Origin: Zerene cesonia
Taxonomy: Eukaryota > Arthropoda > Insecta > Lepidoptera > Pieridae
Direction of reading: 5' to 3'
NCBI RefSeq assembly: GCF_012273895.1
Contig: NC_052105.1
Location: forward strand, 2,170,001-2,234,000
DNA length: 64,000 nt
Positions 23,691 through 35,440 of this stretch are shown piece by piece. Within the stretch, counting starts at the first letter, position 1; every line of letters begins with the position of its first letter. Below the pieces are notes generated by a model. The model was not told the DNA's origin. It ran no database searches and saw nothing but the letters and a program-made list of their open reading frames with translations. Both the position numbers and the translations under genes were made by a program.

Positions 23691-23810
23691 TATTTTTTTT
23701 ATTGTACACCATATAAAATACATTTAAAACTTAATAATTATAAAATAATGCACAGGCGGCCTTATTGCTGGCAGCGATCTCTACCAGGCAACCCAAGAAG
23801 AGGAGAGAAT
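23691..23810 (-). mobile_element. LINE 3' tail with polyadenylation signal
   Basis: On the minus strand: GGTTGCCTGGTAGAGATCGC, GCAATAAGGCCGCCTGTGCA, then GGTGTACAATAAAAAAAA. From memory the GTTGCCTGGAAGAGATCGC...GGCCGCC...GTACAATAAA pattern is a widespread 3' UTR of a lepidopteran non-LTR element. AATAAA plus an A run marks the 3' end. Whether it belongs to the coding fragment downstream on the same strand cannot be told. Confidence 0.6.
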
Positions 23811-23835
23811 CTAGTGAGTCATGGTGGTGCTTACA

Positions 23836-23864
23836 AACAACATGCAGTCTGTTTGCATGTTGTT
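23836..23864. repeat. 11-bp inverted repeat
   Basis: AACAACATGCA at 23836-23846 and TGCATGTTGTT at 23854-23864 are perfect complements around a 7-nt loop. It lies about 50 bp from the larger hairpin at 23911-23974. Confidence 0.75.
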
Positions 23865-23910
23865 CGCAACAGCTCTAATCAGTGAAGGAACGCTTCGTGA
23901 GTTTTGTTAG

Positions 23911-23974
23911 AAGATAATGCTATATAGTTGAATTTATCATATAGATGATAAATTCATCTATATAGCATTATCTT
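23911..23974. repeat. Long hairpin: 30-base arms, 4-nt loop
   Basis: The left arm (23911-23940, from AAGATAATGCTATATAG) pairs with the right arm (23945-23974, ending CTATATAGCATTATCTT). The pairing runs 17 bp, one T-T mismatch, then 12 bp, around the loop ATAG. It is the longest near-perfect inverted repeat I found. The size could suit a foldback element core, a cruciform, or a short-hairpin RNA precursor. No promoter or terminal repeats were identified. Confidence 0.85.
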
Positions 23975-25721
23975 TAAAAGTAAAGCGTATTGTGATTACA
24001 AGCCTTTCTACTTTCTACTTCATTTCAGTTTCAGAGTTTAACTAAAATTTAACGATCTTCGCGACAAACTTATATTTCCCAATGGATTTTATTTAACACG
24101 TAATACATTGTACCGACTGTCAGCGCGTTAATTGTTACCTCAGGTTCCAGCTCTGTAATTGTACAAATTTATTCAACAGTTTATCTATAGAGTTTAACAA
24201 GCCAACACGCTTTGTCATCGTTTTCCAGAAGGTTCGATTTAAAGCGATAAAATGTAATATGTTTAAGGAGATTTAATTATTCAGTGACTGTACTCGTTAA
24301 CAACTTGAATTTTAATTAAAAATTAAAACTTTAATGAAATATGACACAAAATTGTTTATTTCTCCATTAATGTATATAAAGCTTACATATCCGCTATTTT
24401 TAAAGACAAATATTTCTAATATAAATATCTTCACGCAATGAGGTTCTACGTGTGGGCGCTTCGATAATGATTAAATCAAAGAGCAATAAAGATAATTAAT
24501 GAAATAAGTTAATTTATTGCATTTTCAAAAACCCCCAACCATTTCATATTAGAGGCCGCCTTTGATTATTAATTTAATGTTACACTAATAGTATTTGAAT
24601 ACTCAAACTCTCTCATTTGAATATCTATGTTGAAGGAGCTGTGAAAAAGAATATTTAATCCGACATTTTGGGGCGACTACGATCTTAGACCGATTTTTAA
24701 ACTATCTGTGTCTGATACTCATTTCTATAGTCTCAATATTTTATTAGCACGCAATTAAGTTAAAATATTTTTTTAATGATTAAAACAAGATTACGTAGAT
24801 AACGTACGATAACCATAGACAAAATCAGACCTAATTAAATAAATTGTTACATTCACATCGTTGCGACATCAAACATTCATCATATAAAAATGGCGCCCGC
24901 GACACCGTTCCAATTTCCTCAAATTTTAAATTTCGAATATTAAAATTAAGCAGACATTCGGAGCGGCCGCAAAAGAGTAATAAAATTTAATAATAGTATT
25001 AAACTAGTCCATTCGGCATAGTTTTATGTTGCGGTCTGTTGGTGGACCGAATTTAATTAACCGCTGTGCAGTGCTCGGTTCTCGCTCCGTCTGTCCGTTG
25101 GGATGTGGCGTGGTGCAGGCCATAGGATCTTGTCTGAAAAGGGAATATAAGAATAAATACTTAAAAAAAAATAATTTGTTGAAAACATTGATGGCATTGA
25201 ACCAAACACTAAAAGTAATGTAATATTCAATACTTATAAAAACAAATAATCTTTTATGATATTTTGAATGAAAGCTCCTAAAATAATAATCAACCAAATT
25301 CAAATAACAAAATTTAACAAATTAATAAAATCTTAATCAAAGAGCACAGCAGGTTATCGTTTAAGCAGCGATCTTTTCCAGACAGTTATCACCAGTGATG
25401 TGAGGGATACAACATAGACACTGTTATTATTCCATCATACAAATATCCTATGACTCATACCACATAGCAACCAAACAGTTCTCTACTACTCGCTCACCCT
25501 ACATAACTTATAACCCCACAGCTGAGCTGTAACTTGGACTGTGGGTCACTACAGCGTCTTAAGGATAAATATTATGAGAAAACGAGATTCAATTATTTAT
25601 CATTAATGTTATAACGGCTGCTCTAAGACTTTAATCGAATAACACTCCTGTTTTGTGACGTAGTATGAACATTCTATAGACGTATCCTTTCAGTTATATA
25701 GCGTTTGTTTGTAATACATGT
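23975..25721. other. AT-rich DNA with a GC-richer island
   Basis: Mostly unique AT-rich sequence. Around 24890-25130 are ATGGCGCCCGCGACACC, GGAGCGGCCGCAAAAGAG and a CpG-containing stretch GCTCGGTTCTCGCTCCGTCT, unlike its surroundings and without a repeat partner here. It has opposing short open frames but no recognisable protein. It could be a regulatory element or an unrecognised noncoding exon. Confidence 0.3.
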
Positions 25722-25895
25722 ATTCACCAACCCATATATGCTCCCAGTGCTGGCACACAGTCGTTATATGAGGGTTCAGACCATAATCGACCACGCTACC
25801 CAAGTGTGGGTTGGCAGATGTCAAATGTCGTCGAGGTCTTTGGCTATTGGACATACCAGCTTTTTCACGATGTTTTCCTTCACGGCTTTCATGAG
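25722..25895 (-). mobile_element. tRNA-derived SINE E, 5'-truncated
   Basis: On the minus strand: GGAAAACATCGTGAAAAAGC, TGACATCTGCCAACCCACAC, TGGGTAGCGTGG, GGTCTGAACCCTCATATAACG and TGTGCCAGCACTGGG, matching the middle and 3' part of SINE E. The A and B boxes and the GATGAT tail are missing. Open frames on both strands here are by-products of the repeat. Confidence 0.7.
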
Positions 25896-26655
25896 GTGAA
25901 TAAAAGTATATCAAAATCGTTCAGAGAAACCAACTTAAGATTATTATGGTAGCTAATAGACATATGCTCTAGCCTCTTAAATCACTTCAGACCTTTTTTT
26001 ATACTGGGGAAATCTTGCAAAGATATCCACGACTCCCGGGGAAGAAGCCGTGCGTCATGACGGATTCCTACCGACTAAAACCCCACTACGATCCAGATCA
26101 AACAGGGGTTTTTGTTGAAATTCATCTGAAGTAACTTATAGGACGTAAAAATCTTATCATTGTTTTCAGTTTTAGTTCGTATGCCAAAAGAAAACTTCTA
26201 CTATCACTAAATAGTGTCCAGTCATCGATGATTACAGATTATTCTGTAATTAATGTTATTTGCAAGTTCAAACACAATTTACACCGGCGTTAGATCAAAT
26301 GCAACAATAGTTAATGGTGTCCATTGTTTGTCTGGTGAAACAATTATTATTTTGAAATCTGTAGTAACTGTGTCATTTATTTCATTGACTCTAATTTAGT
26401 ACAGTCTAATCTACAATTCTATTCGCAGCTTCACTTGATTAACACGTTATTACGCAATAGCAGTGGTTAAGGTCTGGTGTTATGTGTTAGTATAACTTTC
26501 ATTCAAACACTATAGCACAGAGATTTTTTGCCTCAAGAAGAATGACATAATTTGGAGACAAATCTAACAAATCAAAAATAATTAAAATCTACAAAATTTT
26601 GATTTATAATTGTTCTAACCTGACATCATTTTACATACTGTAAACTTATGCAATA
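25896..26655. other. AT-rich DNA, nothing recognised
   Basis: No gene or repeat family seen. 26020-26110 (GACTCCCGGGGAAGAAGCCG) is less AT-rich, with no identity assigned. Confidence 0.4.
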
Positions 26656-26856
26656 TCCTACTAATATTATAAACGCGAAAGTTTGTAAGGATGTGTGTGT
26701 GTGTTTTTTGCTCTTTCACGCAAAAACTACTGAATCGATTGCAATGAAATTTGGTACGTAGACAGCTGGACAACTGGAATAACATATAGGCAACTTTTTA
26801 TCCCGATATTCCTACGGGATACGGACTATGCGGGTGAAAACGCGGGGCGCAGCTAG
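26656..26856 (+). mobile_element. Lep1-type Helitron
   Basis: Clean ends: TCCTACTAATATTATAAACG after A, and CGGGGCGCAGCTAG before T. The subterminal GTGTGTGTGTGTT tract and TCTTTCACGCAAAAACTACT are intact. The stem reads GCGGGTGAAAACGCGG, one mismatch from perfect. Confidence 0.9.
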
Positions 26857-27418
26857 TGTACTATAAAACTTTAATATTAGACATTACCGCTTGTACATCG
26901 CCAGCCTCGTTTCGACTCGTAAAATATGCAATTACATCTGCATACAATCATTCCCAAGAATAAAAATACAATAGCCATCCTAATTGAAAGCAATGCTATC
27001 GACGCCGTGTTATCTCTAACGCTTACAAAAGCGGATTTAATTGGATTGGATTGAAGTGTTGGAATCAAATATCCATGCATGGTCAATGAATGGATGGACA
27101 TTACCGCGAATCATTGTCGATAACGGGGGATTATATTGTAGTTCCTTGTGTTTTATTTATTATGGTGATTTCTCTTTCGACGTTTTATTAAGAGTTAAAA
27201 ATTAAACTGCGGTCTACAATTGATTTAAATATGATTGAGCTTTATCAGACTAAGACTAACATTTAGACATTTTCAATTATGATAGTATCTACAAAACACA
27301 TCTTTTCCTCTTTTATTACCACAAACACAGATGATATGAAGAAGGTTTTACATCGCACAGCTTTAAATAAATCTATGAAAAATTAAATTCCATTTCAGTA
27401 TAAGTTATCAGCATCACG
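26857..27418. other. AT-rich DNA, nothing recognised
   Basis: No supported gene. A 74-codon minus-strand frame (26877-27101) has no recognisable domains and overlaps nothing conserved that I can see. Confidence 0.35.
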
Positions 27419-27639
27419 CTAGCCGCCGATCCTTCCGGCGCACTTATAATTGAATCCAGCCACAAAGGGCTTTTCTACCCAGACATAATTTCTTAAAGGA
27501 CTGCTAGTGTAATATTGTTTTTTACGCTTGTGTTTCTTATGATATAATTTTCTGGTGATAACCCACTCTCTATGTAATTCACTAGTCGAAGAAGATGAAG
27601 CATTCAAAAAATTTAATACTTTTTTAAATTAATTCATGT
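27419..27639 (-). other. Possible coding exon, unidentified protein
   Basis: A minus-strand frame open for about 73 codons ends at a TAG at 27419-27421. Its composition looks more like a real protein than neighbouring chance frames: a serine run (ASSSSTSE), a basic stretch KLYHKKHKRKKQYY, and an ending VWVEKPFVAGFNYKCAGR then IGG. The DNA here is less AT-rich than its flanks. There is no ATG at the open start and no strong acceptor (AAAAAAG without a pyrimidine tract), which weakens an exon call. I do not recognise the protein. The basic stretch could be a processing site or nuclear signal, but that is speculation. Confidence 0.22.
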
Positions 27640-27913
27640 TATGACTTTAGTTTTTCCGTATTTCTTATTTATTTTTCATAGTGGAAAATAAATTTACAAA
27701 TACTCAGAAGGCTTGGAGAAAGAGGCCTGAATTGATTTGTATATCCTTTATAATAATTTTTTAGTGTAAAAGTTACAATTTTGTAATAATTGGTGTAAAA
27801 TAGATATTTTACACAATAATAAGCTTCTCTTTCGTTTGAAGGAAAGAGACTATATATTACTCATTCAATCGTAACATAAATATGTATATGAGGTAATTAG
27901 CCTTTATGTAATA

Positions 27914-28143
27914 CTCGCTGCACTCTGCGGTTTTACCCACGTAAGTCTGTATCCCGTAAGAATATCGGGATAAAAAGTTTCCTATGTGTTATTCCAGTTG
28001 ACCTATTTACGTACGAGAGCTATCTACGTACCAAATTTCATTGCATTCGGCACAATAATTTTTGCGTGAAAGAGTAACAAACATCCATAAATACATACAT
28101 CCACCCAAACTTACAAACATTCGCGTTTATAATATTAGTAGGA
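27914..28143 (-). mobile_element. Lep1-type Helitron, 3' terminus mutated
   Basis: The left end is CTCGCTGCACTCTGCGG, a mutated CTAGCTGCGCCCCGCGG. The right end is intact (TAATATTAGTAGGA before T). A short internal repeat, ACCTATTTACGTACGAGAGCTATCTACGTACC, shows a local duplication of about 20 bp. The mutated CTAG would probably prevent further transposition. Confidence 0.85.
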
Positions 28144-28468
28144 TTATTAATAATTACAGAATAATAATTAAAACTTTCTTTAATGATATCTAGTACAGAC
28201 TATGAAAATTCTGCTTATCACTTTGCCAATTAAAGTATATAGATGCATGTCTTATAATTACATTTGTACTAATTTAACCCTAATTCATGGAATTTTAATA
28301 CTATTAAACTATTTCCTTTATTTCTACGTAAACCTATTATTTAAAGCTCCTTAGAGTTACAATAATTGTATCATATGAGTCGGTACATGGCTTCTTCTGG
28401 AATGATGAGATATATTGTCACGCGATTGTGTTTTAAACATTTTCCTGCTTGGCTATTTAATAATCCTA

Positions 28469-28665
28469 TCCTACTAATAATATAAATGCGAAACTTTGCA
28501 AGGATGTGTGTGTGTTTGTTGCTCTTTCAGGCGAAAACTTCTGAACCGATTGCAATAAAATTTGGTACGTAGACAGCTGGACAACTAGAATAACATATAG
28601 GCAAATTTTTATTCCGATATTCCAACGGGATACGGACTTACGCGGGTGAAACCGCCTGGCGCTAG
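28469..28665 (+). mobile_element. Lep1-type Helitron
   Basis: TCCTACTAATAATATAAATG to CGCCTGGCGCTAG, between A and T. The 3' part is altered: GTGAAACCGCCTGGCGCTAG lacks GGGGCGCAG, so the terminus-to-hairpin spacing is shortened. Confidence 0.85.
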
Positions 28666-29211
28666 TTATAGTTATAAAGTATGAGGCATGTTGTCTATGT
28701 CTACATTTAAAATGTTACGATATTTTTACAATAAGAGTGAAATATGAGTTGCTGAATGTTGTAACTAAATCTATCTACCCTAATCCTACCTAATCGTTAT
28801 ATTATACAAGTATATTATATACGATAAGAGTATCGATATATAGTTATTCATACCGAAGAAATTAGTGTACCCATTATGTGCTTTCTGTTCCTCCTTTTCT
28901 GAATTATTAAAACATTCAATTTATTTTGCTATATTTAATTATCCATTTTTATAATCGATTTTCATGGAGTTTCTTGAGTTACGTAATATAAAACGAAAGA
29001 CCAAATCTACCCAGTGCGGTTGATCCAAGAGCCAAGTTAACATACAAAAATTTGATGATAATATTGAACATTCCCAACGAATCTTCTCAGCGACATCGAG
29101 CTCGCAAAATTACCGTGTTGAAGTGACTATGAGCTGGCCATATGTAAGAGAACAGATGCTCGGTGAAGTCAACATGTGTTTGAATAGATCACTTTGATGC
29201 TAACTGTAATA
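28666..29211. other. AT-rich DNA, nothing recognised
   Basis: No gene seen. 28995-29160 is less AT-rich and may be the upstream, unrecognisably decayed part of the LINE fragment that follows. Confidence 0.3.
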
Positions 29212-29350
29212 AGCCATGTGGCGTTGACCAATGAGTTAAGGAAGGTAGCTGGCATTAGATGCGGTATGTCGAACTAAGGGAAAAGTTGCGTATATTACTC
29301 TGGGAGAAGCAAACGTCATGTAAAAGACTGGGCTGAAGAAATGAGTTACT
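29212..29350 (+). pseudogene. Possible decayed LINE C-terminus
   Basis: One frame reads NELRKVAGIRCGMSN then a stop; shifting frame gives GKVAYITLGEANVM. Many insect non-LTR elements of the endonuclease-reverse transcriptase type end with a similar pattern (DDLRKVAG-x-RW-...-GEAYVQQW). The order and spacing fit, with at least one stop and a frameshift. Match quality is low. Confidence 0.33.
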
Positions 29351-30752
29351 TTTCGGATTTCGATCGAGAAGGAAATTAAAAATCTCTTACAACTCGAAAC
29401 TTATTACTTCCTCTTTTATAAGAGTTGCGGATAAAATTTGCATACATTAATGTAAATTAGGCAAGAACAAATTACAAGAAACGACTCAAATGCCTACCTA
29501 TTATAATGTTATCAAGAAAACGTAATATCAAAACAGATTTCTCATATAATTGAAAGGTGAAAACTGGAACAATCACTTAAAAGTTTAACAGAATTCTGGT
29601 ACCCGTCGAATCGAAATGAAATATTTTACAAAGTTAAAAACAGAGAAACGTTCGTTATATTTGTCTCAAAAAGAATACTCGTATTTTTAAATATGAAAAA
29701 TGCTTCAGTACCTACGAAATTCGAGTTGGCGAAAACAAAAAGTTTAAATGAATCATTTTGTCGGTCTCCGGTTGGGACAACTGCGGGAACTACTTCTACT
29801 TTTAGCAATGTTTATTGAGGTATAATATGACGATTGCTTTATTTTTGGTACTAGCACAAGTTTATCTTCATAAGAGCACTTCGTTCTTCAAGGTTAAAAG
29901 TATATTTTTTGTAATTTCATAGTTTGAAAGGATATGGTTAGTCAACAATGTGTAAAATTACTCAATGATGTAGTTCACCAACCAAAGATATCTTTGATGA
30001 CAAACGCTTTATAAACGTGTATTGAATTTTAATTCATATTCGACACATATTTTACATTTATACTTAAGCTTGAGTAATATTTACACCTATTTATTGAAAA
30101 ATATTTTCATTGGGAAAATAAATAATTAAGTGCAATGTTTTAAATTTTTAATTGTAAAAAATAAGTTTCTTAAAAAGGACTTCAGACTTTTATTTCTGTA
30201 TAAAACACCAAACTTTGAAGCATTAGTAACTCATCAATATCATTAGTGACGATTTTTTTTTACATTATTACCTTCAAATCATGCCAAAGTTCAGAACAAT
30301 TAATACATATATTGCACATTCTAACACCATGCTAATAGCTCTATAATAGTTAATAATAATTCCTTGGTCCAACCACTGGCTCAAAGAATGCACTAAACAG
30401 CCTTTAGGGCAATAAACAGAGGTTCAATGAGATAAGAGACCTCCGGAGGACATTAAGCTATGTTTATAACATAAACGTGACCGATAAAGCACTATTGTTA
30501 ATTTGTTCCGGGATAAAGACCTTTTATTTACAGTGAAATAGTTTGAGCGGGAATTGAAGAAGCTTTGAAAGGCTATAAAGAAATCTTACTATGGACATCA
30601 AATATAAATTCATTTTAAATATTGTGTAGGTACTAAGATTTTTAGTACCTACTTATATGTTGAGAGTTCGTCTACGTTGAACGACTGTCACTTTTTCTTT
30701 CTGTTTAGCGTTCTGCGCTCTCTTATAGACAAGTTATGACTTTATTCTTTAA
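29351..30752. other. AT-rich DNA with a GC-richer island
   Basis: No gene seen. 30345-30500 (CTTGGTCCAACCACTGGCTC, AAGAGACCTCCGGAGGACAT) differs in composition from its flanks and has no repeat partner in this window. It is a candidate conserved noncoding stretch, unproven. Confidence 0.3.
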
Positions 30753-30954
30753 CTAGCTGCGTCCCGCGATTTCACCCGCGTAAGTCCATATCCTGTAAGA
30801 AAATCGTGATAAAAAGTTGCTTATATGTTATTCCAGTTGTCCAGCTGTCTACGTACCAAATTTCATTGCAATCGGTTCAGTAGATTTTGCGTGAAAGAGC
30901 AACAAATACACACACATCCTCACAAACTTTCGGATTTATAATATTAAAGTAGGA
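30753..30954 (-). mobile_element. Lep1-type Helitron
   Basis: The plus strand shows CTAGCTGCGTCCCGCGATTT at the left and TAATATTAAAGTAGGA at the right, with A and T flanks. One stem base is changed (CGCGATTTCACCCGCG). A 3-base insertion (AAA for A) lies near the 5' end. Confidence 0.9.
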
Positions 30955-32947
30955 TTTTGAGACTCCAGTATTTATCTCGTGTTCGTTGATCTCTTATAAA
31001 GTTCCAAGTCGTTATTTTTCCTATCAAATCTTATTCGCTTCCCTATTAGTATTTGTCGGTATAGTCGAATAGCATTCTATTATTATTATGAATTCTTCTC
31101 CATTTTTATTGCCACGATCATGATGAGTTTTATCTCCAATTCCACTTGGATACTAGTTAATGCAAAGCTTTGATCGTTCGCTGTATCTGAAACCCGGTCT
31201 CTCAAAACAGTAGGTAGATGAGTATTTACGTAAGTTCGTAGATATTGGGAATATTAAATGATTCAGGTGGCTATTTCAGTATATTAGAATTCACTTGAAT
31301 AATTTCTATCATACGTATATACCTATTGAAACAAGACACCCGATAATATCATGTTTTCAATATCCATTATTTATTTGATGGATGTATTTTTATTGCTCTT
31401 ACCTCGTATTAATATTATCGACGTGGCTCGAAGCTTTGTTTCTTTCATTTGTGTAACATTGAGTGTGGTAAATTACATATTATTGTGTAATTTTGAATAA
31501 ATAAGCTTCAAAATCAAAGTGTGTAATGTGAAGCGCGTATTTGACTTAATACTGTAATAATGTAATAACTAATTTTTTATTATCAGTTGGACAGAAGCAA
31601 GTAAAACATATCTAAAACCATTTTTATTTAACTAGACTTCATTAAGAAACGCTTTAATGATTTATAAGACTATAATATAATAACGAAAATAACACGGTTC
31701 TTTTAAAGAACTTTCTTCAAATGCTTTATTTGATAATCACGTGTATTAAAATGACTTTATTCCATTTGATCCAGACACATGAATAAGCTATGAGCACACG
31801 AGTAATGCAATTTCGTGATGTATTCGAGTCATCAAAGCGAGTGTCATCAATCAATGATTGAAATTAATTAGCTATCTAATCGTTATCGGGCTGTGTGTCC
31901 CGGGAATATTTACTCAAAACGATATTGACTATTGACATGTTTTGGTGTGGTTGTGACACGCAGGTTAAAGCTGATTTTTTTTGTCGCATGTATGTTGTAG
32001 CAGATTAAATTGGCCTTCTCGTAAATAGCCTACGCTCTTTATTAAATGGCACCGTTTAATTGTTTAATTATCCAGCGATTTAATAAAATAGCTAGGACAA
32101 TTCGAATCTGTAGGTATCATTTAACAACTGGCCTAGACATGTCAATAATCATCCCGCTCATATAATGATTTTGTTTATTTATTATTATGGTTAAAAATAT
32201 TATAGACTTTTCCTATCCCTTATTGTTTGTTTGCGTTTACTGAAAAACAATATTTCAGCGAAAGAGGGTGATTAATGTGAATTTTTCCGTGACAGACTCG
32301 AGCAATTTAATTTCGAACATAATTTTTTATTTTCTTTTTACCTTATTACTTACCTATAAGAATAGCCCAAGCATCAGGCAGCAATAATTCATGTAATTTT
32401 ATTTTTAACGATGAAACTAGTTATCATTTAATTGGGTAATTAAACGGCATTGTTTAATAAGAAGGTTAGGCTGTAAAGGCTTATTTAAACATTTCGCTGC
32501 GATATACATAATTTGCGTGAGGTTTTTGATTATAAGCCGATTTGCCAAATTTTTTGTACTTTAAAGTATATAATTCAATAATATAGTAATATACTCTATG
32601 AATAACAAATATAAGCAAATAATATAAGATATGAATAAGTATAAGAGTTAAAGTCTCCTATAAAAATAAATATCAGATGTATCAACTGAAAACCTTACGT
32701 TTGAAACAAACAAACTTTACTTCTATATCCCTAACAACTCAAAATTAAAACAACAAATTGACCAGGAAATAGGAAACCCTCAGTAGGTATTGACTTAGTA
32801 GCTCAATGCAATGTTTATCTTAAAAGCGAAGAGAATACACTGGTATTGATGTTTGTAAAAGTATCAATACTATATTTATTTGGTATATTCAATTTGCAGT
32901 TGTAGAAAATCGCTTATTATAATCATTGCATGTGTTTTTATTAGTTA
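30955..32947. other. AT-rich DNA, nothing firmly recognised
   Basis: No gene or repeat seen. 31790-31930 contains clustered homeodomain-like sites (CAATCAATGATTG, TTAATTAG) beside a GC-richer GGCTGTGTGTCCCGGG, which could be regulatory. Such sites are common by chance in AT-rich DNA. Confidence 0.3.
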
Positions 32948-33136
32948 CTAGGAGCGCGCGTGATTTCACATCCGGATGAACCCATGGGTTATTATATAAC
33001 TAATGTCTTATTCTGATGTATAAGCTGTATTATTGTAAAGTTTCATTAAAATCCATTCGGTAGTTTTTACGTAAAAAAATATCAAACACCTATCCACCCA
33101 TACTCACAAACTTTCGCGTTTATAACATTAGTAGTA
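32948..33136 (-). mobile_element. Diverged Helitron related to Lep1 type
   Basis: The left end is CTAGGAGCGCGCGTGATTTC and the right end CGCGTTTATAACATTAGTAGT before A. The 5' part matches Lep1-type copies (TCCATTCGGTAGTTTTTACG), but the central part (GAACCCATGGGTTATTATAT) is different, so this is a sister subfamily or a recombinant. Confidence 0.65.
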
Positions 33137-33778
33137 TGATACGTGAAATACTATTAATTTGAAATAGTTTCCACTAGTTACGGATGTAAAAAATAGCTGT
33201 AAAAAACCTTTTTGCCGCGTATATGTTATGGTAGATGCATAGTAGTAGCAGTGAGATAAAATAAATCGTACAAAACATTTTAGCATAATTATAATAACAA
33301 ACGCTTATAAAGCATGATATAATAGTTATGAAATATTCCAATAGAAATCGGAGTAATGATCAAAATTTCACTCATTTTAGAATAAATTTTATCACTTTCA
33401 GAGCCGTTTGGAATTCGGAATCCTTAAATAATTCTGTTGGAATGGCAGCTATTAGCGCCTAATAAAATCTTACATTTTCCCGCTTTTGTTCTAAGTGATT
33501 TAAACATTTGGTAAATTGAAGGTACGTTTTTATGGGGAAATGGAGATAGCTTATGTTTCTGCGGCAATAGGTGTGTATTTTCTACTAATGGGAATCTCGG
33601 AAGCGCCTGAGAGTTTTTTATGCATTTTATATTTGACAATACTGCTAATTAATAAGCAACAATATGCTAAACTAAGAGATAAAATCATGGAAATCAATTA
33701 TTTAATAACTAAACTTTATGTAATAAAAATATAACGCAGTTGTAAATTGATATTAGTTAATGGTTTATTAATGTTGTT
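33137..33778. other. AT-rich DNA, nothing recognised
   Basis: Overlapping short frames on both strands at 33424-33734 have no recognisable protein features. No repeat identified. Confidence 0.35.
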
Positions 33779-34063
33779 TGAGGAGTGGTGGTGACTCAAT
33801 GGTTGGGACCTCGGATTTTAATAGAAAAGTCGTGGGTTCGAGACTGGTACAGTGTGAAGGCACATTATACATACCACTGCTTGAAATGGAGAAGAAAAAC
33901 ATCGTGAGGAAACCGAAATGTCTAAGAATCAATTTGTGTCTAAGTTCAATGACATGCGATATCTGCTGCACTTGCCCAACGTTTTGGATTGAAACCTAGG
34001 TCAAAGAATGCCTGGTTGCGGAAGAGCGATCAAATATGGCCTGATGATAATGATGATGATGAG
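33779..34063 (+). mobile_element. tRNA-derived SINE E, full length
   Basis: The head resembles a tRNA gene with an internal RNA polymerase III promoter: A box-like TGGTGACTCAATGGTTGGGA at about 33788 and B box-like GTGGGTTCGAGACTGG at about 33832. Then come a SINE body (AAAACATCGTGAGGAAACCG, GCGATATCTGCTGCACTTGC, a degraded GGCCTGATGATAATG) and a GATGATGATGAG tail. The length of about 285 bp is usual for insect tRNA SINEs. It is the only copy here with a head. The B box has drifted from GGTTCGAATCC, so activity is doubtful. Confidence 0.85.
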
Positions 34064-35351
34064 TTAATACATATATGCTATTGTACATGATTTCGATTTA
34101 AATTTAAATTACTTTTCCCAACATAAAAAGCGTATCTCCGTCTAAAAACACTCTATGTAAGCCATTTCAATATCCAACAATAGAATAGGTACTTAGTTAA
34201 ATGACGTTGACACAAATAATTTCAAAATACCGTCAACATCCGCTCTGATTGGCCCCACATGGTTCCACGGCTCTGAATGGAATCCACGTACTATTATGGT
34301 ACGGTTGGCATGCAAATACAAAAGTCCTCTATTCTTAGAATGAGCGTGGAATTGTTCAGGTTTTTATAATTTAGGAGCACGAATTGTAGGGCGGAGGTGC
34401 ATTACTGTTCTATAATTTGTTTTTAACTTAGCAACTGATGAAAAAAACTGAAAGTTTGAAATAAAAATACATATAAAAATATCGATTAATAAAAAGTTAG
34501 TTCAATTTAAACATTTTCGATTATAAAATGGCGCATTTTATTTATAAACATTATGTTTTGGTGTAATTTTCGTAACAGGCTAAAAAATAAATGCAATCAA
34601 CGATAGTTTCCATCCAACCTATGTGGGAAACACTTAGCCCATTATTAGATTATGCGACAAGTGACTTTCAAAATATGCGAGTAAACCCGCAACACATAAA
34701 ACACGTCAACGAAAACCTCGAAATCTAGCTAGCAACGCTTAAATGTCCTAGACAGAATTCGACGCAATTTGCAAGACGCAGCTAAAATATGGAATAAGAG
34801 AAAACACCGGAGCTAGCGCTATTATCATAACTGATTCCGAAGAAATAAATCTGATAGTAGCGGCAATATGTCGTCTTAGAAAATATATACAGAGAAAGAA
34901 TGTTCAGAGACTGTACTGTACCACACAATCAGACGTTTGCATTATGCATGAAACCATCCCCGGGCGACAGATGTAGGGTTCTGTATTAATATTTGAAGGT
35001 TAAATATCATCTTAGTCGATAAACATGTTTGGATTGGATTGTTATGCCGTGATCAATGAATTCGTTATTGGTTTGCATTTAATTGTGAAATATTGGTATT
35101 GGTTCATATAAAATTTAATTTATGTTTAATATCCACGGTTAACAATTCTCGAAATGATTATAAAACGTAAGAAGCATGTTGGCAATAGAAATATAGAAGA
35201 AATTATTAAAGCTATATTTCACGGGTTTCTCGGATTAAAAACCAAACAAATTACAAGAAATCACTGTTAATTTAACAATTAACCGTGTGTGTCTAATATA
35301 AAAATGAAAAAGCGGAAAAATATATTTAAAAAAAACTATACCCAAATTGCC
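34064..35351. other. AT-rich DNA with two GC-richer patches
   Basis: No gene seen. 34245-34330 (GATTGGCCCCACATGGTTCC, inverted CCAAT included) and 34675-34780 stand out in composition but match no repeat here. Confidence 0.3.
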
Positions 35352-35440
35352 AGAACTAGACCAAATTTTAATAGGACCACTCATGTGGTTTTATGTCATC
35401 ATAAAATCGAATAGATAACCTCCTTCGTTTTAAAGTCATT
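35352..35440 (+). mobile_element. Interspersed repeat I, fragment
   Basis: CAGAACTAGACCAAATTTTAATAGGACCAC begins a motif that recurs at 37199, 45489, 50410 and, inverted, at 47943 and 49150. The ending ATAACCTCCTTCGTTTTAAAGTC corresponds to a tail that I recall from lepidopteran genomes. The element class is unresolved. Confidence 0.6.

Noticed and set aside
31790..31930. Hox-type enhancer from clustered ATTA sites
   Set aside because: ATTA motifs are very frequent by chance at this base composition, and clustering alone is not evidence. Noted only as a possible regulatory spot.
33778..33999. Opposing frames at 33768-33999 as genes
   Set aside because: They lie entirely in a tRNA-derived SINE, which is noncoding.
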